From: Micropterix aruncella
Lineage: Eukaryota; Arthropoda; Insecta; Lepidoptera; Micropterigidae
DNA length: 64,000 nt
Assembly: GCA_944548615.1 (NCBI GenBank)
Contig: OX155952.1
Span: forward strand, 37,973,850-38,037,849
Reading direction: 5' to 3'
Part shown: in pieces, positions 10,877-22,085 of the stretch
Position numbering within the stretch: position 1 is the first letter of the stretch
How the letters are laid out: each line of letters begins with the position of its first letter
The notes under the pieces: generated by a model
Seen by the model: only the letters and a program-made list of their open reading frames with translations
Databases searched by the model: none
What the model was told of the DNA's origin: nothing
Made by a program: the position numbers and the translations under genes

Positions 10877-11505
10877 GGGAGCTAATGGGCCCTTGCTGAG
10901 TTGGCAACGAAGACCCATTTTGTTCAGGGTTGGTCACACTCACGGTTCAACACCCATCCGGCGGCCTCCACGCATAAAGTGCGAGCCTGGGTAGGACTCT
11001 GGCCTTAGGGCTAGTTTCCCTTAGGAGTCAACCTTCTGGCGCTCCTGGATGGTCTGCGCACCGTGCGACGTAAGCCAATTGATTGTGCATTCTGACTTAC
11101 AGTCGGAGGAGTCTGGAAGCAGTACTATTACTGTTGCTGATATTACGGCGACTGCTCTTGAAACGACTATCGGCTACCCGATCCAGGGTGAACAGCCGGG
11201 CAAAGGATGCCGGGGTCGCGATAGATTCGGTTTACACCGTTTCATCGCTTCGTAAAGGAGAGGACCGCGCAAGCGACCTCGAACTCGTAACCAGTCGAGA
11301 GACCGGAGTAATCTGTTCGCAATTGGAAGTAAGGGCGTGAGTGTAAGCCCGCCAGGTAACATACCTGGTTATCTCGCGGATACGGCGTTGGGCTCTTACG
11401 GGCATGTGGCGGAGCTTAACGGTGGACTGTTTTTGTCCTAAGTCTTCTGCTCTCACTTCACGGGAAATAGAACGATCATATTTCGTAATTCTCTTCACGG
11501 AAGAT
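10877..11505 (+). repeat. R700 element, copy 1
   Basis: Begins with GGGAGCTAATGGGCCC, the same start as the copy at 23487, and follows the family through the 'ggcggcctccacgca', 'ggcgctcctggatggtctgc', 'actgctcttgaaacgac' and 'cgcgcaagcgacctcgaac' blocks. It breaks off near the 'agaacgatcatatttcgt' block, before the normal 3' end. Several short open frames inside it are not conserved between copies, so the family looks non-coding. See the R700 findings. Confidence 0.85.
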
Positions 11506-12010
11506 AGAAGGTAAATTAAACATTCTTTCAGGCCCAGGCTTCTTTTGGATTCCGTGCAAACTATTATGTAAATTCGCATAATTAACATGTTTTTGATACA
11601 TCGTTCCGCCTGCAATCCCATTAATTTTTATTTAAAAAAAATGCAAACTGAACCAAACATCAATTACTTGTCGCATAATTAAAATGTCAATTACATAAAT
11701 GGGAAATTCAATTCGGGCACGCTTTATGAACGGAGTATTTCGAAATATTTACTGTTCCAGAGATTAAATTAACGAATTGCTGTATTAATACGAAATCGAT
11801 TTTTTTTTCTCATTTACGAATAGTTTCATTCGCAATAACGAATAGCTTTTCGCACACTTCGATGGTGATAAATTTCTTTATTAAAATTATTAGTTGATTT
11901 TACCCGATTAGCTGTGTGATAATATATGTATTATATGTACCTACATACACACACACACACACATACACAAACACACACACACACACATATGATTCTGAAC
12001 TAATATAATC
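11506..12010. other. AT-rich unique-looking sequence
   Basis: No repeat resemblance seen within the window and no coding signal. It ends with the CA microsatellite listed next. Confidence 0.45.
11942..11990 (+). repeat. (CA)n microsatellite
   Basis: Interrupted run of CA dinucleotides. Confidence 0.9.
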
Positions 12011-13420
12011 TTAGTAACCGTATGGCTGAAAATGTGTTTTTTTGCAGTCGTCCGTTTGTATGGCAGCGCCCTGACGTAGTTTATGGACGACCCCTAAAAT
12101 TTAATCAGCTGTTCCCAATGATGAAAAAAAATATATAAAATCGGATAACGCGTTCTTGAGCTAGCGATGACTCAGACAAACATCCATACATCCATCTAGA
12201 TATCCATCCATAAGAAAATAACATTGTTTGGTTCAAAATGATCTAAAACGTGGGGAAATTCGTTTTTTAGCAAAATCTAATATTTTGACACTTATACTAT
12301 TTTAATACACTGCGCGTAAACCGATAGGCTGGACTCTGGCGTAAGTGTACCTATTTGTTATTCGTAATGAATTAAAAATAATAAATTGGTATATTCTGTT
12401 AAATAATAGGACAATTTAAAAAATATATTTATTGTATTTAAATTCGTCAATTTAACACGTTCTCTGTCATAGAGGGTACCGGGGACCGGCGGGTGCCCTG
12501 GATCTAGGCGTCGCGTAGGACACCGGTGACCTCAGAGCAGAAGTAATTTCGAAACGAATTTGTAAGCCGTAAGGCAGCTTAAACATACATTTATCTACAG
12601 AAGTTGACCGCATCGGCGCTCGTAATCAATCCTTCAACGTGGTTTTTGACTACCTATGTTAAACTTGAAAAGTTGATGTAAAATATAGAGGAGTTACACA
12701 AAAACACAAGTAGACCACAATAATGTATTTAATTAATACAGGAAATCAAATAATTATAAAAGAAACTACTCAAAGTCAATTCAATCTGCCTTCGATTTGA
12801 TTTGATTGAATTTTGATTTGATTGAATTCAACTACTGTGGGGTGCGGGTGACCGAAGGCGTGTGACCTATTTGGCGCCTTAGTAACGAATATTCGTTTTT
12901 ATGCTTTACTGCGCCACATAGGCTATATGTGACCTCACAAAGTTTTTTTAAAATAACTACGGAACCTTACTACTAATAGAACCCTATTTAAGCCCAAAAC
13001 TCTGCTATGCACCGTTTGATGACCACATACAATAGTCGATTCGAAGATATCGACATTTTTTACTTGAATCAGCCCAAATTCAGCGATGCTGTCCTTAGCT
13101 CACTAGGCGTCTAGGAAGTGATTACATATAAAGTATACAAATTGTTTCAAAACACTCAGAACGAAAATGAGAATAGCAAAGAGTATAATTTGAATACCTA
13201 TATCCTATCCTACATATATCCCATCCCTCTCCTTTCATATCCTTGCAATAGTTCAATTGTAATTTAATTTAGTGCAATGCAACTTTTGATTTACCATATA
13301 AGAAAATAATGTAGGAAACAATTAATCGGCCAGCGAAACACTGTATTAGAATAATTAGTAATAATTAATGAAGCGCTGTATCTTTCCCGAAAATAAAATA
13401 AATAAATAAATAAATATTTT
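12011..13420. other. Patchwork of old repeat fragments
   Basis: No gene. Pieces that look like old transposon debris include 'cgttcttgagctagcgatgactcagac' -type sequence near 12150 with its following 'catccata' run, a GC-rich block near 12470-12540, inverted 'tttgatttgattgaa' repeats at 12795-12830, and a retroposon-like tail, (AAAT)n, at 13395-13420. None can be classed firmly. Confidence 0.4.
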
Positions 13421-14760
13421 TTTTTGCCAAATCCTAAGTTTTAACCTAATGCAGCAATTTTAACCAAAAGCTATTTATTTTTTCTCATTTCTTCTAGGGC
13501 AGAGATCGTGTTAATAAAACCTTTAAAAATATATGTATTTAGGTTTAAGTCACTAAAATCGACTCCTTTAAATTAATTCAGCCATCAATCAAATTATTAC
13601 GATATTTTAAATTAACGTCCCATAGGGAAATTGATTCGGTGGAGCTCGTGAATTTACGGCGATGGTTTTTCGTACTTTCCAATTGAGGTTTATTGCCGGA
13701 AACGAATTACATTTACACCGGTCATTAGCGTTATCTCTGAATTAGCACTGGCGAAATAATATTAATAAGATTGAATTGCCGCTTAACTTATCTCCTGATT
13801 CTGGACGGTTGTTAAACGAGGGATTAATTTAGGATGGTTTGTTTAAATTAGGAATTCACATTCAAGGTTTGACAAATAGATCGAAAGAAACCAAGATATC
13901 AGCAGAATTCTGTCTATGTTTCAAAAAACTATAACATAAATTATTTATGTAAAACATAGTCATAGACACAGAAAAAAGAAAATGTGTGAGAGAAATCTGA
14001 TAGTATTATTATTATAGCAAACAGGTTCATAAAATTAAGATATATTTTTACAGATATTAGAGGAGTTATAGACTGATATTCAGTGGAAATTGTCCATGTC
14101 AAACAATTTAAAATCATGGTTTCGTCGGTTTGATTAGCCCTACTAGCTTAGTTCTAGATATAAAAGCACAGAAATCAGTGCTTAGGCTGATTACATAAAA
14201 AAACTGATTTATATTTTATTATTATTATTATTTTTTAATTATTAATATACATTAACAATAATTATTTCCAATTTTTATTATTATTAAAGTATTATTTAAA
14301 TTTATATTAGGGTATATATATAAAATACAAACGGAGCTGCCATGGAATTCACCGACCGGAGTCGGGCCCATCATAATACATTTTTTTTTTTTTACACTTC
14401 TGGGGGGTGAGCAGTGGATTCCGGACTTACGAACCGGCTGTGATAGGTTTAGGACAGCTGTCTTGCAACATGTGAGCGTTGACCTTACCACCCATTCACT
14501 CCCCCTTCGAAGCCATAGAATTTGAGATGCAGAAATCGCGGTTTTAGATAATTTTTCTAGAAAGGAGTTGATTATTTTCCTGGAGAGACCAAGATCTAAT
14601 AATAAGCATATATTATATACGTATATTATTACCTTTTATTAATATAGGTTTATAACTATATTAATATAAGTAATATGATGTTCTGTCTATCAAAGTTGTA
14701 TGCCAATAATTTGATACTTTGTGCTTTATTGAACAATACGCGGTACTGTTTGATAGATTG
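13421..14760. other. Non-coding; candidate unique block at 13.56-13.87 kb
   Basis: 13560-13870 is balanced in composition, shows no repeat match in the window and has no coding frame. 14220-14480 has AT-rich and T-run sequence and a GC-rich segment. No gene is supported. Confidence 0.4.
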
Positions 14761-15385
14761 AGGTAGCGAACGGTTTCTTGCAGCTTGGTCCATAAGATCC
14801 ACTGTATTTCGGGTCGGTCCAACTAACGATTCAGCTCCTATTCAGTAGCCTCCTCGTGTGGAATACTATCATGGGTAGGACTCTCGAGTACTAGGCCTCA
14901 CGGCTTGTGGATCAGTTTCCCCTGGGGGATTGCATCCCGGTGCTACTGGGCGGTCTGCGAACTGTGCGGTGACAGCCAATCGGTATGTGCACTATTATTA
15001 ATTACTGATGAGTCGGGAGACTATGGACATATACTGTATCCTAATTAGCGTGAGTGAATGCTTACATGTCGTCAATCAGTATTGAAATGACCGATTAGCT
15101 AACTGATCCTGAATTCAGAGCCGGACAAAATATGCCAATGGTCCTGGCGATAGATTCAAACTAAATCACCGCTGATTGTACGGCAGGTAGAGGTTGCGCA
15201 AGCGACTTCGAACCCGTAACCAGTCGGGAGGTTGGTGGTATCCTGATGGTTAATTTCAGACGGAGATTTCCTTCCTAAACGACAGAGATATCCTTCCTCG
15301 TCAGGGGGCGAGGCTGTCCGCTAGGTATGCTTTCCAGGTGCCTCGCCGTATAACGTTGGCCTCCAGTTACGTCACCGAACGATAT
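14761..15385 (+). repeat. R700 element, copy 2 (variant subfamily)
   Basis: Starts with the alternative family start ('gtagcgaacggtttcttgcag') and follows the variant seen at 36548-37275: 'ggcggtctgcgaac', 'tgtgcactattatt', 'ccgctgattgtacggcaggt', 'gcgcaagcgacttcgaaccc', 'cagacggagatttccttcc'. It ends within the last quarter of the unit, at about 15385. Confidence 0.8.
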
Positions 15386-16363
15386 TAAAGTAGATAACAT
15401 TTATTATTTGCAAAGTAGACGTTTGTTTCGTAATTAAATCGAAACTACGAAAAATCGTTTCTCACGACAAATTTCTTATTATTTTTAATGGCTTCTTTTT
15501 CAGCGTCACTACCCTACGCTGATCCGGGCAAGTATTAATGGTATTAATTAGATTCTAGCCAACGAGCGGAGGCGTTATCTACAGCGCTCTGCTCGGGCAG
15601 GGCGCCTCCGTCATAGATTAACCGCGGAATTGTTTCTATTCACAACAGATACGTCACTAATTCACCCTATCTATGCGTCTCCTCCGATCTCTGTATTCGG
15701 ACGAGCTACCTAGTGAATAATTCGTAGTGCCAGTAAGAAACTTGTAGAGCCATCTTCTGTCGTAACTACCAATGGTTGGCTTTAAGGAATCATAAAACGA
15801 TAAGCCCGCCGTCTGTACTAATTAAAAATAGATTTTTTTGTGTCATTGTTAGGGTGTTAGTACATTACAGCTATTTGCCTTTCTGTCATTCTTTCAAAGC
15901 TTTTGCACCAAACGGAGACTTCTATCCATCTTCTGCCCGGCCTTCAGCGGCCCTCAATTCTCCTCGTAATAGCAGTTGCAATATTTTAATTGTATATTTG
16001 ATAATTTAAGCAGTCGACACTCCGACTACGTAACTCGGAGCATTCATATTATGTAAACCCATATTTTCAAGGGTCTGCTTAAGAGTCCAGCCTTCTATTC
16101 TGTAGAAAAGTTATTTTGAGAATTTAAAGCACCCACGATTCGTAAACTGAGATGTTTCTTCATCTTGACAAGTTAGCTATAGCAAGTTCAATTCGTTATT
16201 TTAATCCTGGCAAAACTGCTACTGCCACTGGCAATTTAGGGAGCATCTCAGGTATTTATAGCGTTTAACTTAGTGCAGAGATACATCATGCCAAGTATTG
16301 CCAAGTATTAAACGGTCACTGTATATTTATAATCATTTGTTTTACTGTTGTTCATTTTTAACC
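15386..16363. other. Unique-looking non-coding block with a GC hairpin
   Basis: 15490-15800 is GC-richer than its flanks. CGGAGGCG (15567-15574) pairs with CGCCTCCG (15603-15610) around a 28-base loop. No coding signal; a frame at 15776-16009 has no recognisable content. Confidence 0.45.
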
Positions 16364-16378
16364 CGGATTTTGCAAGCA

Positions 16379-16639
16379 CTGTTGAGTAGTCAGATACGAC
16401 AGTCAGTCAACTATAACGTGCTAACTCCTCACCTCAGAAAGTTTTAACGATAGTTATCGTTTTATCTCCCGTGAGGTAACCGTAGAGACAAATAAAAACC
16501 TACCGTCTAGCCAAGCTAACTTGCCCTGGCCGGTCTCGATCTTCTACGAGGACGCTGATGGGTGCTAAACCCGTGCGTTGGGCCGACTCATAAACGAGGC
16601 GGGTCATAATGGCCCAGCTGCACAAGATCAATTAGTATT
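16379..16639 (-). mobile_element. R700 element, unit A of a stacked array
   Basis: A short R700 unit in minus orientation bounded on both sides by CGGATTTTGCAAGCA (16364-16378 and 16640-16654). It keeps the 3' block (inverse 'caactataacg...cctcac', 'gataaaacgataac' region) and a start of the family at the right edge, with the middle deleted. Confidence 0.8.
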
Positions 16640-16654
16640 CGGATTTTGCAAGCA

Positions 16655-16886
16655 TTTGGAAATGTCGACTACAACGGGCGAACCCGTGACCCTAGGAATT
16701 TCGTTAGCTTCGGGAGGCAATCCCCAGGGGAACAGATAAACCCGCCGTGAGGCCTGAAACGCGAGAGTCCTTCCCGGGGTAGTCCTCCACGCAAGGAGGT
16801 TACTGAATAGCTGCTGAATCGTGAGTAAGACCTATCCCAAAACACAGTGGATCTCATGGCCCAAGCTGCAGAAAACCGTTCGCCAC
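16655..16886 (-). mobile_element. R700 element, unit B of a stacked array
   Basis: A second minus-oriented unit between CGGATTTTGCAAGCA at 16640-16654 and at 16887-16901. The left edge has the 3' end 'gtcgactacaacgggcgaac'; the right edge the variant 5' end ('agctgcagaaaaccgttcgcc'). The middle is deleted relative to longer copies. Confidence 0.85.
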
Positions 16887-16901
16887 CGGATTTTGCAAGC
16901 A

Positions 16902-17830
16902 GTAGGGCGGTGTCGACTACAACGGACGAACCCGTCACCCCAGGCTGGTATAACGATATATGATCGTTCTTTCCACCGTAGCATGAACGTAGAAGACTTA
17001 GGGATAAAAAAATCTACTATAAAATCGAAGACTATCGCGGTTGTTTGACATTATAAATAGGATAGAAAACGAATTTATCGCGTGAAATTTGTAGCAACCG
17101 ACGTTTCGGTGACGTTGCAGCCGCCGTTGTCCAGGGTAGACTGACACTGACGCCGTTGTTCAGTTTACCCTGGACAACGGCGGCTGCAACGTCACCGAAA
17201 CGTCGGGTGCTACAAATTTCATGCGGTAAATTCGTTTTCTATCCTATTTATAAAGAAAATCTACCGTCTAGCTCCGCCAACAAGCCCGTCAGAGGCCAAC
17301 GCCTTAGGGCGAGGCACCGCAAAAGGTAACCAGCGGGTAGCCTCGTCCCCTGACTACCAGTTTGGAAGGATATCTCCGTCTGGAATTAACGTTCAGGATA
17401 CCTCCTCCCTCCCGACTGGTTACAGGATCGAGGTCGCTTGCGTGGTCCTCTCCCTTATGTAGCGGTGAAACGGTGTCAACCGAATCGATCGCGGACCACG
17501 GCATCCTTTGTCGGATAGCCGATGGTCGTTTCAAGAGCAGTCGCCGTAAGGTCAACAACTATCCCCGCTCTATAGGAAACAAAACTGTTTCCAGACTTCC
17601 CCGACTGTAAGTCAGAATGCACAATCGATTAGCTTACGCCACACGGTTCCCAAACCGTCCAGGAGCGCCAGAAGGTTGACTGCTGGGGGAAACTAGCCCT
17701 AAGGCCAGAGTCCTACCCGGGCTCGCAATTCATGCGTGGGGGCCGCCGGATGGGTGTTGAGCCGTGAGTGTCACTGACCCCAAACAAATGGGTCTTCGTG
17801 GCCAACTCCACAAGGGCCCATTAGCTCCAA
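16902..17830 (-). mobile_element. R700 element, unit C, with a fold-back insert
   Basis: A near-full-length minus-oriented unit between CGGATTTTGCAAGCA (16887-16901) and a diverged copy AAGATTTGGCGAGCA (17831-17845). It ends on the right with the standard start (inverse of GGAGCTAATGGGCCC). A 203-bp fold-back element interrupts it at 17051-17253. Confidence 0.85.
17051..17253. repeat. Fold-back element with 93-bp arms
   Basis: Bases 17051-17143 are the inverse of 17161-17253 with about four mismatches, leaving a 17-base centre. The outer ends read TTATAAATAGG and CCTATTTATAA. The arms are GC-rich in the inner half ('gacgttgcagccgccgttgt'). No protein. It lies within an R700 unit and is probably a small non-autonomous transposon. 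Confidence 0.9.
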
Positions 17831-17845
17831 AAGATTTGGCGAGCA

Positions 17846-18942
17846 GTAATAACTTTATTAACTTGAGTCTGTATACTGTCAATATCATCTACAAGTAAGG
17901 CCATACTTATTCTGTGACTATGTCGAGGTGGCGCCGACAGTGCGGCCCCACTCTGAAACCTAACGAATAGAGGGACATTTTTCGACCGCAGCCCCCGGTT
18001 TAACGCCCATTCATTACAATTTGTCCGCGTTGCTGTATCCAAGTAATGCCCCGACCGCCCGGCGACTTCTCTATTCAATTCGGCGACTTTATATGCGCCG
18101 TCGAAACGCTCACGGGTATATTTAGACGCCTGGTGCCTCGTGAAATTCAAACATAATGTCTGTAAGCAAGGTCAGATATTTACAGCTGACTTAGCAGAGA
18201 ATACGGATTCGCCGAAATGGATAACGCGACACAAACGTCGAGTCAGAAAGACTCTGCGACTAAAAATTAGAATAAGAATAAAGGAAGTAAAACAACAGCA
18301 CGGTTGTGGTTCCAACTTAATGTAAGTAATCAAGGTCAGATATTTCAAGCCGACTTATTAGAGAATATGGGTTTGCTACGGTAGATATACGCCCGAATCT
18401 ATAGTAGTATTGATCATACTCGAGTACCGAGCAGTACTTGATTAATACTCGAACACCAATTTTCATTTTATAGTCGATTATTGAGAAGGCAAGTAATACT
18501 CAGAGCTGAGTATCCGTCTGGCCATACTTGGCTTGAAGCTGTCAACACTTTTCTTTTATATGCGTTGGTGCATGTGTATATTATTGTATTTACGTATTAT
18601 TTCGGGAAATAGCGGAGTTCTTACAACAGCTGGAAAAAAATGAGAGAATATTTGTGGTCGGTGGTGCGGCAGCACGCTCTCGAGGGTACAATTTGTTATG
18701 TCTACATCGAAGTCACAATAAAACAAAGTCCAAAATAAAATGCAGAAGCCGATATGAGGGTATTACGCGATAAATCAGGATAGATGATTCTTACGGGCGC
18801 TTTGAAATTGTATTAATGTTCGGGGTTCCTCTTATTTTAATGGCTTCCCGAATCATACGGGAAAAGCACAAAAGGATTTTGAAACTGCACCCAGTGCTAT
18901 AATTTAAGAATGATAACAACGTTTACGATATGCAATAATTGA
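17846..18942. other. Unique-looking block with a direct repeat
   Basis: 17850-18150 is GC-richer and open on the minus strand from a non-ATG codon, but has no known domain. 'caaggtcagatattt' followed by a similar 45-base stretch occurs at 18167-18213 and again at 18331-18375. 18400-18450 has near-repeats of 'agtacttgattaatactcg'. No gene is supported. Confidence 0.4.
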
Positions 18943-19745
18943 AGAGGTGGGGGGTAACATAGTACTAAGCGCCATTTTTCAAGTTCTGGGAAAAACGTAT
19001 TTGAAAGTTTCATCAAATCCTCAAATCTGGGAATTTGATTTAGAGGTTAGAAAGCAATTGTACATATGTATATTCATGAGTATATTACACCATTTTTGTT
19101 AACATTAAGCTAATTTTTCGTAATTTTTTTTTTGTTTTTTTGAAAATTATTTGTCCAGGCGCTTGGCACAATGTTGCACCAAAATTTTATTCAATTTTTA
19201 AGTTACATCGCATTCTAGAGTGGAATTATCGATGAATTATTAAGACAAGAATGTTATTCTCTTACTCTAAATTATAAGATCGACGATAGGAATATATAAG
19301 ATCAAAGTTATACCAATAAAGGAATGAAGAACAGTGCTGAGATGCCAAGCGACAACACTGGGCATTGAGGTTAAGTGCAATACAATGCCAAGGGCCACTT
19401 ACATTTATTAAAGTTTCGGTGTCCGAATTGCTTGTGGAGTCGTCAGATGACGGCTGGTAGTGATCGTTGAAGACATGTTCATCTTGTTCTTTAATAAATT
19501 GTAACCGCCGGACACAGGATCTGCTAAGATTGTTTCGCCGCATTGTCGCTTGACACTATCTTGCCTCGAGCGATTCGTAAACAATAACTAAGGGCAACAC
19601 AGTACGATGGCTCTCCCGCGCGCTATATCGGTAGAAACATGAAACCGATTATAGAGAATCATAGTTCTTACTTTTCCCCACCAAAATTCTCCACCACCTC
19701 GATGTTTGCAGAAATGGCGCTTGTGACTATTTTACCCCACCTCTC
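18943..19745. mobile_element. Decayed DNA transposon with inverted ends
   Basis: The left end (18943-18975, 'agaggtggggggtaacatag', then 'aagcgccattt') faces an inverted match on the right (19712-19745, reading AGAGGTGGGGTAAAATAGTC then AAGCGCCATTT on the minus strand). About 28 of 35 positions agree with one 2-base gap. The GGGGTAAAA style of end resembles the inner ends of the pogo-like element at 52258-54838, but the class is not proven. The exon-like frame at 19403-19543 lies inside and may be what is left of a transposase gene. Confidence 0.5.
19403..19543 (-). CDS. Candidate first coding exon inside a transposon
   Basis: ATG at 19543 opens a 47-codon frame that ends exactly at a consensus splice donor (AAT|GTAAGT, exon end 19403), phase 0. 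The peptide starts basic ('MRRNNLSRSCVRRLQF') and becomes acidic and Ser-rich ('QPSSDDSTSNSDTET'), a pattern common at the front of transposases and nuclear proteins. No further exon was found downstream at lower coordinates. It may be a relic. No function is assigned. Confidence 0.35.
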
Positions 19746-19872
19746 CACCACCTATTTAACCCCATCTTAAAATCGTAGAAAATCAGAGAGCGAACATTTC
19801 AAGAGCCTAATCCATAGTAATGCAGACACGATTTTTTTTTAAATGACGCCACAGTTAAAAAACGAATGACAG

Positions 19873-20498
19873 TTGGGCGGGGTCGACTACAACGGGCTAA
19901 CGCGTCACTCCTGGATGGTATAACGATATTTGATCGTTCATTCAGCCTTGGGATTAGCGTAGAAGACTTAGACAATGACAATCCACTATCTAGCTCTGCG
20001 AACTAGCCCGCGGGAGACCAACCCTTTCCGTCCGGCACCGCATAGTTAACCCAGCGGGCAGATTAAGCACCCTCGCTACCAGTTGTTCCAGGTCTCTTGC
20101 ATGGCCATCTCTCTTACGTAGTGGTGATACTGTGTCTACCGAATCTATCGCGGATCACGGCATCCTTTGCCCGGCTCTTCACCCGGTATCGGGTAGTCGA
20201 ATGGTCGTTTCAAGAACAGTTGTCGTAAGGTTAAGAACTACTCCCGCTTTATAGGAAACAATATTGTTTCCAGACTCCCCTGGCTGTCAATCGGATTGCA
20301 CACTCGATTGGCTGACGCTGCACGGTGCGAAAACCGCCCAGGAGCGCTTGAAGGTTGACTCCTAAGGGAAACTGGCCCGCAGGCCGGACCTAGCACTTCT
20401 GCGTGGAGGCTGCCGGATGGGTGTTAACCCGTCAGTTTGGCCGACCGTACACACATAGGTCTTATCAACTTAACTGCAACAGGGCGTATTAGTTTACG
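19873..20498 (-). mobile_element. R700 element with 16-bp target duplication
   Basis: Minus-oriented copy flanked by AAAAAACGAATGACAG (19857-19872) and AAAAAACAAATGACAG (20499-20514), one mismatch. The left edge is the family 3' end ('gggcggggtcgactacaacg'), the right edge a variant start. It is close to full length (626 bp). Confidence 0.9.
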
Positions 20499-20659
20499 AA
20501 AAAACAAATGACAGCAAAATGAAACAAGTTTTATTCCGCAGCCAATGCATTCCATATTTAAATATTGGCATTATTTTAAAAAAATGTTTATGTAAAAGGC
20601 CAGTGCCGGAAAATGTCAATGTGACTGATGTATATACTCGTATATGTATAGTTACTCAC

Positions 20660-20859
20660 CGTTTTGTTGCCCAGATTCCTAACTCGGCAGCTGAGGTACG
20701 CCGACTTGCCGACCAAAGCGGTGACGTTCCGCGGTGCGGCGGCGTCAAAGGTGGGCTGGGCGGGCCGTCCGTTTGACGCCGCGCCGCCCGCTGCGGGCAA
20801 AGCGTTCACGCTGCCAGCACCACCCTGGACGCCAGCCTCGACGCTCACCGCCAGAAGCG
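20660..20859 (-). CDS. Dpr-family exon: end of signal peptide and start of first Ig domain
   Basis: A 200-bp internal exon between an acceptor ('ttgttgtttgcag', exon starts at 20859) and a donor (ACG|GTGAGTAAC, exon ends at 20660). It encodes a hydrophobic 'LLAVSVEA' that suits a signal-peptide end, a Gly/Ala-rich linker, then 'PTFD' and 'RNVTALVGKSAYLSCRVRNL' ending in 'GNKT'. The 'VGK-x-AYL-x-CRV-x-NLGNKT' string is the characteristic B-strand region of the Drosophila Dpr proteins (nearest in feel to dpr8/9/21 and dpr6/10); its Cys is the first of the Ig disulphide. The next residues in that family, 'VSW-x-RHRD', would lie in the next exon at lower coordinates, which I did not find. Dpr proteins are neuronal cell-surface partners of DIP proteins in synaptic matching. 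The start codon must lie in an upstream exon above 20859. Confidence 0.85.
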
Positions 20860-21125
20860 CTGCAAACAACAATTACGCCATTAGCACAACTATTTCAATA
20901 ACCTGCAATGCTCGGCCGAAGCAGCCGATAATAGATAATAGAGACATCAGTCATATTGGATGCGATTGTAGAGACTACGTCATATTTTTGCATTTCAATT
21001 TTGCCGCCAAATAATTCATATTTTCCCGCCAGCAAGCGTTACCACTTTATAGAATTATTCGGAGTCAGGCTAGAATTTTATATCGTTGTAAACACTCGCG
21101 CAACGGACAGCCGCTCGCCCACCAG
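20860..21125. other. Probable dpr intron sequence
   Basis: Directly upstream of the exon on the minus strand. Begins with the pyrimidine-rich acceptor tract and carries no other signal. Confidence 0.5.
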
Positions 21126-21404
21126 TCTATATAATATTATGAAGAAGTAATGTTTGTAAGTTTGTATGTTTGTAAGTTCGTATGTAGAGGGTAATCTCGA
21201 AACTACTCATCCGATTTCAAAAATTCTTTCAATATTGGAAAGCTCCATTTTCGACGAGTGCTCTGGACTATATTTTATTGAGATAGATATTGATTTTCAC
21301 AATGAAATTACGATTTTCGTAAATCAAGGCGGAAAAAAATAACTTCTGAATTGCTTTATCAGCGTGTGCTGATGAAACGGTTTGATATATGTGAAAACAA
21401 TATT

Positions 21405-21615
21405 CGGAAGAAAATTCGGATAAAAATGTTATTATTAGTGTTTTTGCTTAAAAATTGATACGTATAAATAATTAATATTATTTAGCAATCAAGGTGATTT
21501 AGTCTAGCCATATCAAGCCATTAGACATTCGACGATAGGTGTGAAAAAGGTCTCGATCGTTGTGAAAAGGCACCAATGTGCTAACGACACTTTTGTCAAA
21601 TAATATTTCGTAGAC
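21405..21615 (-). repeat. Partial MITE copy (family of 4467)
   Basis: Reverse match to the left end of the 772-bp element: shared 'ttgcttaaaaattgatacgt', 'gtgatttagtctagccatatc' and the terminal inverted repeat ending 'tcgtagactata'. Only one end is present; it abuts an R700 fragment. Confidence 0.75.
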
Positions 21616-21907
21616 TATAGAGGTCGCGCAAGCGAATTCGAACACGTAACCAGTCAGGAGGTTGGAGGTATCCTGATGGTTAATTCCAGATGGAGATATC
21701 CTTCCAAAACGTCAGGGGGCGAGGCTGTCCGCTGGTTACCTTTCCCGGTGCCTCGCCATTAGGCGTTGGCCTCTGACGGGCATGTTGGCTTAGCTAGACG
21801 GTAGATTTGTATTCATCTGTAAGTCTTCTACGCTCACCTCACGGGAGACAGAACGATCATTATCGTTAAAACTTCCTGAGGCGACGGGCTCGCCTGTTGT
21901 AGTTAAC
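21616..21907 (+). repeat. R700 element, 3' fragment (copy 6)
   Basis: Starts within the 'gaggtcgcgcaagcgaattc' block and runs through 'ccagatggagatatccttcc', 'ggttacctttcccggtgcct' and 'cgttggcctctgacgggcat' to the 3' end near 'gttgtagttaacacccc'. The front half is missing at the junction with the MITE end. Confidence 0.8.
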
Positions 21908-22085
21908 ACCCCTAAGTGGTATGTACTTATATCCAGAATTGATTCTAGTTTGTTTAAATTGAGGAATGATCCGAAGCTTGCCAGTATGCCTCCTAAGTTA
22001 CGATAGTATGATCTAATCTTTTCAGGTTTCTCGAACGAGACAGTTGAATAAAATTCTATCTGTGCCATCAAAAACAAATAGACAT

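Noticed and set aside
17821..18150. 109-codon minus-strand frame
   Set aside because: It begins at TTG, overlaps a target duplication of the R700 array, and shows no known domain.
20588..20872. Dpr exon starting at a Met at 20872
   Set aside because: The triplet there is TTG, not ATG, and an AG splice acceptor ends at 20860, so the segment is better read as an internal exon.
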